Assembly (NCBI GenBank): GCA_033675545.1
Contig: JAWDGP010005047.1
Coordinates: forward strand, 852,501 to 916,500
Direction of reading: 5' to 3'
Origin: Elysia crispata
Lineage: Eukaryota; Mollusca; Gastropoda; Plakobranchidae
Length of the DNA stretch: 64,000 bases
The notes below the pieces were generated by a model that was given only the letters and a program-made list of their open reading frames with translations, had not been told where the DNA came from and searched no databases. Positions 48,006 through 59,400 of the stretch are shown here, piece by piece. A program made the position numbers and the translations under genes. Every line of letters starts with the position of its first letter. Positions within the stretch are counted from its first letter, which is position 1.

Positions 48006-49158
48006 AAAATATGCCTACAGCTGTCATATTTATAATATGTAAGTAAATCAACAATGCTTTCACTTTCAAATTTTACTCTAACAATTGGACAAACATGTAT
48101 TCAAATCAATATAATGGCAATTGTTGACTGAAAAATACTCTTACAGCAAGCAAGTTCATATTTATCCCAAAGTATGCTGAAAATAAAATTTTGCAACCTA
48201 CACCTTTGCTCAGATTTTTTTTCTCACGATTGAACTGCTATTATTGCATAATACAACCATCACTTCTACTGATTTTTTAAATTTGTTGGATTTACCATAT
48301 TAGATTCTTTAGGGAATTTACAGGTGGAAGAACAACCAAAGATTACCTGAAACATTTCTCATAGATGGTATCTTTTGCTCGCCAATGAATTAAATTATAC
48401 TGCACACAATATAGATTACCCTTATGTTAAAGCAAAGAAACCCCAGAATTGATCAATTATAAACCTATTTGGACATCAATAATTTAATTTTTTGGCTTGA
48501 GCACTCCTTTGGCTAAAAGAATGGCCAATTTCTAAAGATGGAACAGAATCAATTTTAAAATCCATAGATGTTAAAGATTATTTCAAGAACAAATGAAAGA
48601 TTCTTTAACAAACTTTTTCTCAATCATTAGAACTTGGATCTTAAACATGAAGGAGTTGCATGAAAAGGATGAAAACAATGGAAACACAAATGAAATCACA
48701 ACTTTTAACAATTCAATTTAAATTCTGAACCAAAACTAGTTCAACCTGCATAACTCTTACATAAAAAATTCATGAATTTTCTCATCATAACTATTCAAAG
48801 CCATATTGAAACTTAACCCAAGCATTTAGCTTAGCCAAGAAAACAAATTTTTTTATTCCAATGCAAATATTCTAGGCAACAAATTTTTTTTTTTGTAATC
48901 AGACCCAAATTGCATACAAAATAACAAGTAATAATTTTTTGTGTACATAACTTGAATTCCTCTACCTATCAAAATAAGTCCAAATGATAGAACTCTCTGG
49001 CGCTTAATTTCAATGATTTCATGTGTGATTCTCTTCTTCACTCCCTGTCTCCTACTCTTTTATTTTAAAGATAGATTATAAGAAAAAAATCTTATGTCTT
49101 TCAGTGGTGCACCTCCTCCTCAGGAGTGGAGAGACAGCTAAACCAGGTTCAGGAAATA
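48006..49158 (+). CDS. signal-peptide exons of the CUB/lectin gene
   Basis: Exon 48006-48038 follows acceptor TTGTTTTACAG, has ATG at 48011-48013 and ends at a consensus GTAAGT. Exon 49105-49158 follows TTTCAG and ends at GTGAGT. Only the reading that splits a Leu codon between them (T|TG) stays open, and it gives a hydrophobic leader. The other two frames of the second exon either stop or break phase with exon 3. These two short exons are easily missed by gene finders. Confidence 0.8.
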
Positions 49159-52100
49159 GTGAGTATAGATTTTTGTCTTTAAAAAATTGGGCATATGGTT
49201 TTATCCAAAGAAGATAATTAAAATAAGGAACCAATATTCTTTGAAATTTGTACAATTCCCATTAAAAAAAAATACATGTAGGACTTAAAATATGTGTAAG
49301 GTTTTAAGCAAGGAAAAGAAAACAAACACTTTCATTTATGTCTGTAAATGGTGGGCCTGGGGAAGGTATTCTAACTAGAGTTCTTTAGTCATCTTACATG
49401 GCTTCTTCTTTTCTGTGGGTTCAAGTTACTGAGCATCTTTATCTCAGAAGCTAGTTAAAAAAAAGCATAGTGCATTTCTTTTCCATTGCCATTTGATTTT
49501 CTGATTTATCGACTCTTTGTCTTGTTTAACGCCTTAAAAATCCTCACCAGTGCTTTTCTTATTTGATCAGTGATTTAATACTATTAACATTTTCAAAGCG
49601 AATGGTGAAAATCTGAACAACCTAAGATATGCAGATGATACTTCTCTATTAGCAGGATCGGAAGAGAATTTACAAAGGCTTCTAAATATTGTTGTAGAAG
49701 AGAGTGAAAAGCTGGGATTGTCTCTAAATGTAAAAAAGACTGAATTTATTTTATTATCTAAGAATAAAAACTATCCTGAATGATATCTTTTTAGCAAGGG
49801 AGAGCATATCAGGCTATTATAGAAATTAAAATACCTATGATATACATTGACATCTGACGGTAAATGCAGGACTGAAATTAAGAAGAGAATAGCCATTGCA
49901 AAGGCTTCTTTCCAAAAAATGAGCACCATTCTTAAAAATAGAAATATATCATTTTCAACCAAATTGAGGGTTTTGAAAACATATGTGTGGTCTATACTTT
50001 TATATGGATGCGAAACTTGCACAATAACTGCAGAAATCAAGAAAAATTTAGAGGCAGCGGAAATGTGGTTCTACAGGAGAATGTTAAGAATATCATGGAA
50101 AGAAAAGAGGACAAATTAATCGATATTAGAAGAAACGAACCAAGAGAGATCCCTCATAAACACAATAAGGAAAAGGCAATTGAAATTTTTAGGACACATA
50201 TGTGGCCATAAGGGAGTGGAATTTTTATCTCTTACAGGCAAGATAGAAGGTACAAGAAGCAGAGGTAAACAAAGGATTACATTTCTTGATAGCTTGAGCT
50301 CTTTTGTGACAGGAAACAACAAAGACAACATAGCCTTACTGCGGATGACGGAAGATAGGGACAGGTGGAGAATCATGATCGCCGATGTCTGTTCCAGACA
50401 GGGCATTTGAGAGAGAGAGAGAACATTGTCTGTTTCATTCCTTGTCTGAGTTTGGTGAAAGCTATAATTTTCATAATATTATCCAAATAGTCTCTTTTGC
50501 TAAAAAGTTTATCCAATTTTTAACTGTTGTCGAAAGAATTTAATTTAAAAATTAAAGTTATTTCAGAGTGGACAGGCCTTTTCAACACTGAATTCTAGAA
50601 CTTGTGCCCATGTTATAAAGAAATATGATCAAAAGAATTAAAAAGATAAATATTTAAGAGATCATCTGTGCTACTTCTTCTGCACTTTGTCTTTCAACTT
50701 GTCTTTCAGAATATATATAACTGAAACCTTTTTTATATAAAAATAAGTGGTAAAGTATATGTATATAAATATATTTGCATGTTGTTGTTTTTTCTCAGAG
50801 TGAATTAGTTTCTCCTACTGCAACCTCAAATACTTTGTGTGTGTATATATATTTATTATCTTTTATATTCTATTTGCAGATACAAATAAACTGGTTGAAT
50901 ATTTTTGTAGCAGATCTGGTCCCACAGAAATACCTGAACAGACTGAAGGAAAAATTATCACTCTCTTCAAAGGCAATTCTTTTTATGAAAACAACCAATT
51001 CTGTCAGTGGAATCTAAATGCAGGCTCTGGGAACAGGATTCAGATTGAGGTTGATCAATGGAAATTGCAGTATGCTCCTCCACGGGCTCTGTGTGATAGT
51101 TATGACCACATAAAAGTTGCTGATGGTAAGCAGTGAAAATTTCTGGCAGTATGTGAGAGGGCCTTAGGAAAAGTGTACCTAAAATTAAAGAAGAACCCAT
51201 CAACAAAATTAGAGATATCTAGAATCTCTAGAAGTAATAAAATTTTGCAAACTTCCTATTTTTTTCTTATTTAAGCTCTAAAACGATTAGAGGAATATTG
51301 AGACTGAAAAATAATCCCTGTAATAGTGAGACCTTCTGTCCAAGTTTTAGATCTACTTGTACTAAAGACATTATTCACGCACACTAACACACTTCTGATG
51401 AACTATTGTAATATCATAAGTAAAATAAAGCTCATTGAATGCAGCTCTATTCAAGGAATATAACAATATATAAAAATAGTATTCCTTATTTACACAAAAC
51501 TTTTTTCACTTCTATTATGTAATACTCTATCTGGAATGAGGAGTAATCAAATTTGAACTAAAGTCTCTCAATCTCACAATTGTACTATACATTAAAAGTG
51601 CATAAGTTAATAACTTTACTGTTCAATTTAAAACAAAGAAAAGCAGATCTGGTAAAAGTTGTGCAAGAAATTTAGAAACAAATCTTGTTAACACATAAAC
51701 AAGGGAAGTCATGAAACGATTTTTACTCAATTACCATCAGTAAAATAAAATAATAATATGGTTCGAGTCATTTGAATTTTAGTAATTCCTCTCATATAAT
51801 TTAGAGCATATTCAGTTTAGGTGAGAGAAAACACAATGGGGTAGACAAACAATATTAACCCATGGCAAAGTTTAAAATACAGCAAATTAGAGAAGTTGAA
51901 TCAAATACTAATAGCAATTTGTTCAGGTAAAATACTTATGGAGATCATTTTCTGTTTTCACTAGATCTTTAATAATCAGCATGTACAGGAGGAAAATAAA
52001 AGGGGGCACATGAATTGAAGAGATCTTAATGTTTAGGAAACTATACACTAAAATGTTATCAGAAAAAGAAAGAAAAAAGTTGCTTTGGAACTTCAGTATG

Positions 52101-53303
52101 TGTGGTTGGAGTTCCCTCTTTTGAGCTCTTTGATATTAATAAAAATAAAGTTAAATATATAATTTGTACGAACGTGGATTCTTCAAACTGTTGCGCAAAA
52201 ATATGTGTGCCCCAAACAAGCTGCATTTCAAGTTGAATGAAAATAAGCTAATTTAATAGTAGGTTAGGTAGATATTTTCATCCTACTTCGTGGAACTGGT
52301 GAAAAATGTGCAGAACATGAGGAAAGAAGGACTATTAAAGAAATTAAACATGGCTTTCTCAAGTTGTTTCTTTTAAAAAATTGTAACTGAATTTATGTGA
52401 AACCTTTAGGTCCAAAAATCGACTAGCTTTGTCAAGATGTACTCATGGGAATTTCTTGTTTCAAAATTTTATTGTTAAGGAGATTAAGGAGTAAAATTTT
52501 TTGTTGAAATCAAATGTCTACCCACAAAATATTGACAATGCTTCCTCTTGTGTTTTTTTTTTTAATGGAGGTAGGCTGATTCTTCAACCCAAATCATGTC
52601 TCCGAATTCTTTGATAAATTTACATATATTTAAACTCTCAGATTTATTTTTTTTGCAATCCATACCATGCGCCCAAAGACATTAGAGTGATGATGAAAAT
52701 AATATTGGGTTAAACTTTTATCCGAACATACCTTACACATTTAGAGACATATTCTCTATTTCCTCCTGGTCTCTGCAGGATAAGTACAAAATTTTTCATT
52801 TTAAGTAATGATTTGTGTAGTAATAAACATTCAGGCTTTCTGAGCTGAATTTTTAGACGAAGCTTATGCCTTTACATGAATTCAGATCTTGGACATTTCT
52901 TACGTAGTTGACATGCTGAACTCTCTTTCTTTCTTTCTTTTTTTTTTTTTTTGACTCTATTTTATGTAAATTGACAGAGTTGAATCTGTTAAAAATATAT
53001 TGGTTAAGGATTACTCCCTACAAAAATATTTAAGTTTAAGCTATCATCATTTTATTTGATTAATCTTAATTGATGTAGTTTTAAAGTAAAAAAAACACTC
53101 TCCTTGTTCCTGATTTCTTGGTTTTTTTTTTTAACTAATTAATCTTGCTATTTGTTTAAATAAAAAAAAAGCTTATCTAAGTTCTGTAAATTTCATTCAA
53201 GTCTAACAGGTATTATAGTACGTTGTTTGGAAGGTATAAATTTTAAGATTACCTGATCAAGTTTTTCTTTTCTGAAGCTAAACCTGTTAATGTATTGAGA
53301 GAG

Positions 53304-53399
<96 letters not shown>

Positions 53400-53414
53400 G
53401 AGAGGAGAGGGAGG

Positions 53415-53493
<79 letters not shown>

Positions 53494-56400
53494 TGTGTGT
53501 GTTAGTTTTCTTTTTTGTATGTTTGTATAAGTATCTTTTATTTTGGTTCATGATTATTAGATATCAAATGATACAGGTGAAATTGTGGAGCACATAATCT
53601 TCATGACAGAGAATTACACAAATATTTGGCTTGCAACCAGTTGCATTTTACAATTTTTTTTTTCCAGTGGATTTATTAACTAAAGCATTTTTTTTTACCT
53701 TATATGCTTAAATTTGCATGATATCATAGTAGTTTACACAATTTTTTTTTAATTACATTTTGAGGTATGAATAGAAGGGAAAATCTTTTATAAAGTATTG
53801 CTCTTCCAAATTCAAATTTAAAAAATCAAATTCTTTAGAGAGGTGTGCAAGAAATAAAATAAAGCTGTAACTTTCCAATATTCTAGTAAACTGCTTGAAA
53901 CTGCAAGTTTACTTTGATCTCCTAGAAAAAAAAATGGTGTTAAATCATCAAAGTATTAGGCACATTAATTTCAAGATGAGAATTATGCACCTCGTTTTTG
54001 TTGATTATAGTCTTTATATATGCTCTTGATTTTGTATCAATCTCCAGATGATGGTTTCCTTGTGTCTTGGTGTCAAATCCTTCCAATTTTCAAAAGCCCA
54101 TTTAATATAAACTCAAGAGGACAAAATCTAACAATTAGTTTTCAGTCTGACCAAACAACACCTAGGAACCAAAGATACTCTGGCGGACGACTAAGTTTCA
54201 GGATTTTTGGTAAGACTTGGTGTTTGAGGAAGAATCTGCACATATATGAATGAGAAGCAGCATTGTTAGAGGATGCTCATGATCTCCTGCAAAACAAAAT
54301 TTGAGAATACAACTTGAAAGCAGTTAATTGTTGGTACATTGAATTTAACTCAATTTGACTTCACCCTAAGCACATAGCTGATTCTAAAAAAATAGTATAA
54401 AAGGCCTAAAAAAAATCATTAAATATAAAAGAAAAAAAAAACATGCTAAAAATATGCAGGAGTTTATTGACCCATGTAGCTCTAATTCTCTTATTTTTTT
54501 AAAAAACATTTTATAGATCTTAGTCTTAGATTTAAAACTAGATGCAGTCATGTAGGGTCAATAGTCACTGCAAAAAAATGAAATAACTTGAAAACTTGAA
54601 GACCATCTACAGACATAAAAGTATATTGAAGTAAAATATAACAAATGTATAACTAGATCAGTAACATTATAATTTATATACACTAAACAGTACATACATG
54701 TTTTGCAATCATATCTTTGTTAGTAAAATTTTAGTCATTGCATTATCATTTTCATCTTGAGGTTAGATTCCAAGATTCTGATTAAAAACATTTTTTTGAA
54801 ACTTCCAAGTGCTTTTGAAAAGCAGAAGGGAATTGATTAATAGAGAGCTTGACATGATCTGTTATCAAAATGGATTTTTTTTTAAGATTTACACTTTATT
54901 ACTTGGAAGTTGAAGTAATGATTGGCTTTAGATACTAAAAATAATGGGTCAAATAGTGTTAAAGTGATGGATGCAGAGGGAGCTGAATTTAAAAATATTT
55001 TTAATAAAGAATTAATGACTTCTGTTTGGGTCTCAAATGAAATAGAGATGGTGTGATGGAAATAACTATGAAATAGATTGTTAAATGTATTTGGTTTGCA
55101 TATTTATATTTCTTTCTGAGGTCTTAAAAATCTATCTTCATCCTCATTTATTCTCCACTCTGAATTTCATTTGTTCATCACTAATTTTTTTAATTTATCA
55201 TAATTTTTCAATGAATTTTGTATTATTGCCTCTATGGTCCAAGCATCACATATTCTATATTTCAGATGCAAGTGACTGTCCTCCAAATTGGATAAGCCAT
55301 AAAGATACTTGCTTCACTTTGAAACATATTACCCAAACCTGGAGTGATGGTCAAAAAACGTGTAATTTTGAACAATCCAACTTGGCAAGTATTGAGTCGC
55401 AAGAGGAGTTTGATTTCCTGAAAACATGTATGTACATTTGTTTTTCAGTTCTTACTTTCCATGTATGTTTGTTCTTGAAAAGACTCAGTGTTTAGTTGAT
55501 ATTGAATGATTAGGGTATAAATAAATTGAAAATCTTGTAACAGTGAGAAACACTTTCTCGAGTCTAATTTTTGTGAATCGAATGGTGCAATTGGTTTCAT
55601 AAACTTTAGTTGCAAAGCATTAAAAAAAAAATAATAAAAATAAGCAGAGTGCATCTCCAAAATTTACAAATTAATACTAAGCACATGAGCAATCAGCTTT
55701 ACACCTTCATCAGATGTAAAAACAAGAACTATAAATCATACAAGGATATTCACATATTAATATCAATTACAAAATTTAAAAGGATAAGAAAAAAAGAAGG
55801 GTGTATATATAAAGAAAGATCTACCTATAATACACGGGGAAAAAAAAATAAAACAATTACGCTAAAAAATCACGAATGATAATCGATAAAATAAAGAAAA
55901 AAACATTTTTTACAAAAAAAAAATAGTATAAATGATCTCTTGGCTAAACATGTATTTACAAAATAAGAAAGAAACAAACAAATAAGTAAAAGAGCAAATA
56001 GTAAATATATTAAATAGATAAGAAATTAAATTAAGAAAAAAACAGTGAAAAGGGGAATGAACGATAGAGAATTTGAGTACAAGCCATAGGCAGAGAGAGA
56101 GTGAGAGGGGAATGGATTGATTTAAAAGATAGATAGATAAAGAGAAATAAAGGAGAATATAAAAAGGATAGATAGAAAAACTCAAAAAGAGAAGCGTCGA
56201 CTCCTTTATGAAATAAAAAATCAAGGCCAATAGCAATTTAATTAAATCTCTAGAACAAGTTTCTGGAAAATAGTTACACAAACTAAATGATCCATAATTA
56301 TATATAAAATATAAAAGGCTTTGTGCGCAAACTCCTTCATTATTACCCTACCCACACCTTTGGAACTTTGCACTTGCAGGCGACTTTAGCATTCAGGTGG

Positions 56401-59400
56401 CTAGGTGATAATTCATAAAAAATAAGCGCAAACTGACTTCCTCCATTTCTCCAAAATGCTTTGTTTCCTCAACATAGACTAACTTACAATCATAAATTTC
56501 GTGCACTTTGTCATTCTTTAAAAATGGAAGTCTTTCTCAATGGACTTAGGGTATTAATCTGGGTTTAAATAACTGCAGGGCTAAGAGTTTCTGCAAGGCA
56601 GTGTGCTTTCATGCACATAATCCGAAAAACACAGCTTTTAAAAGGATCTAAAAAAACAGATTGGGAAAGAATAGAATATTAAGCCGATTTCTTTTATTCC
56701 AAAAGGATTTAAGTTCTATATTCTAATTTTGCGTTTAGAATAAGAATAATCAAGATATCTAGATTCTAGGTAAATATGGATAGTTGGAGGCATTTATCTG
56801 GATCATGTAAGTAAAAGAGTGATATCAAGACCATTTATAAGCCTCTTCAAATAAACACACGCACCTCAGCCTCAGCGAATTGACACATGGGTCCCTTTTA
56901 TAGAACGGGGGTTTCAACTTGTTTAATAATAATACCCAGGAAATATTTATTTTTGAAATATTTTATATGTGTAGTGAGGCTATGGAATGAGGCGTTTTGA
57001 GGGAGATAAATTTTTAGGTAAGTGCAATTTTCTTAAAGAAATCTTGAAATTCTGCTTTTTATAGTGCTCTAATTTCTAACTTTCATATTCTTTTGGAAGT
57101 AAAAGCACATTAAATAAGGAGGGTTTCAAGCCTTCTAGAGGAAATTTACAATTTTACCAAGTAGTCATCTGCTGCAAAATGTCTCATTTTGGAACTGATG
57201 TGTTTTTATTGCCAGCTTACAAAGGTGTCTTTAGTAAAGTGTGGTTTGGTCTTAATGACAAATCAATCTTTGGGAATTTCAAGTGGATTGACAATTCCTC
57301 TGCTGCTGGTGCATTCAAGGCGTAAGTTACATTTTTATAATTAGATGTTAAATATCTTTAACAGGTTTCATGAATTCAGGGTAATGTGTGTGAACTTTCT
57401 CAAAAAGGAAAGTTTTAAATGTTTTTATTTCAATAAAACTTAAATTTAAAATACCTTGGCAACAGATTGAACCTCAGGCTAAAGAAGTTATAGTTTGAGT
57501 CCCTACTCTGCTCCACTAGCTTTACTTGCTACACTTCAGGCAAGCAAGAACTAAATTCACTGTACCTGGATTCGCCATTGAAAAATATTGGCATTATTGT
57601 GCTTGAATGGATATGTGAAAGCATATGCAGCAATATGATCTTTATCAGGTGTATGCCTCAGCCAGTACATGACTGGATGTTGGGAGAACAGTAAGATTAA
57701 GGCTCTCTTCCCTATTGTTTCCTATTGAGTCATACTAAAATTCCAATTTACACAAGTTCACCTTTAGGACTTTTATGCCATTTGTATTTTTCAGTATGAG
57801 CTCTCTAAAGGCAGATCCATTTAATCATTGTGGCCTAATAGACTTCAAAAAGAGCACAGTAAAAATGGCTGACTGTGAAAATGATGCTTCTGTGCTTTGT
57901 AGGACAGCCAAAGGGAAAGTGTCAAAAATTTACCCCATCCCTCTTTTTAAAACAGACAAAGGTTAGTAATTTAGGGATCTTCAGTGCATGAGATTTATAA
58001 ACAATACAAACAAAATTAATGAAGATAATATCTAAGAAAGAATTTCAGAGCTTAATTTAGTGGTAATGCTCAGAAGTTGATGCACACATGCTTTAAGTAA
58101 AAATGGCATAAACATGAAAGCCTTGTGAGAAATTCTATTTCTCAATTTATAGTTGTGTGCTTAGAGAAGCAAAACCTTATATACTAAGAAATTTAAAGCA
58201 ATTCTTAATTTGAACAGGAAGATCAAAGTTAACTTTCAGGCACAATCTAGACATTCTGTTGCACACTTTTCCAGCTGAATAAGTGGTTTGAAGAATTCAA
58301 ATTTTTGTTACATAAAGGCCTAGATCTCAGATGATATCATTTCTGGTGATTTCTTCAATCTCATAAGTGTTGTCAAATTTGTCATATTTTATTTCTGCCT
58401 TATTTTTTGGAAAAATCCTGCTTTTTATGCTGCATTGTGATATGAATGTTAAGCCAGATTTATGCAAATCAGGAAGGAACTTACTTTGTCAAAAATATCT
58501 TTGCTATGTAAATTAAATGGGCTTTTTTTAATCAACTGTATTTCAGGAAATGAAAAAGATTCCAAAACAAGTCGAGGATTGCTGCTCGGAGTTTTGATTC
58601 CATGCATTCTATTGCTATTGTTGATTGTTTTGACAGTGACTCTTTATCGCCACAGAGAAAAATTCAGCTGCTTTAGAAGTCAGACTACTGCCAAACGTTC
58701 ACAAGGTAATTGAAATTACATGCGTTATTAACATTATTTGATAACATAGCTTTTTCACACTCATAAAATTAAATCACAATCAATGGTCACAGTTTTCTAT
58801 GGACTAGCGAAATCTGTATTTGGTAAAATTGTTAATTTTGAAACTGAATTATAAAGTCATAATCAATAGTTACAGTTTTCTGTGGACTAGTGGAAATCTG
58901 TATTTGGTAAAATTTTCCATCTTGAAACTGTATTATTTCCCTGTTTGAAAAGGCTTTTGTAGAGTGAACATTCAAATGAATAAGAAAAGTAGGCCACAGA
59001 GGAAGTCTCTGGAATTGTATAGATCTATACTGGTATAAATAAATGTAAACCTTAATGATGCATCAGATTCAGAACCAGAAGCATTTACTTACTTTGTGGA
59101 AAAGCTGTTGTTTTGTAAAATTTATGGCTTATGGCCTAAGGCATTCAGAGTCAAACTGTGTAATCCCTTGCACATGGACCTTTTTGGCTCTGCAAAATAT
59201 CATTTGTACACTGTATATTATGAAATTTTTTCCTTTCATATTCAAATTGTCTTTTTTGTGAAAAGACTTTGCAAAAAAGTTGGTGGCCTAGACCTATAAA
59301 TGACAACTTAAAATTTCTTATTCATTTTTAATTTAAAAACTTCAAGTTAATTCTTAGCGGCAGATGGAAGGAGAGTGATTGACTCGGACATGGAAAATGG

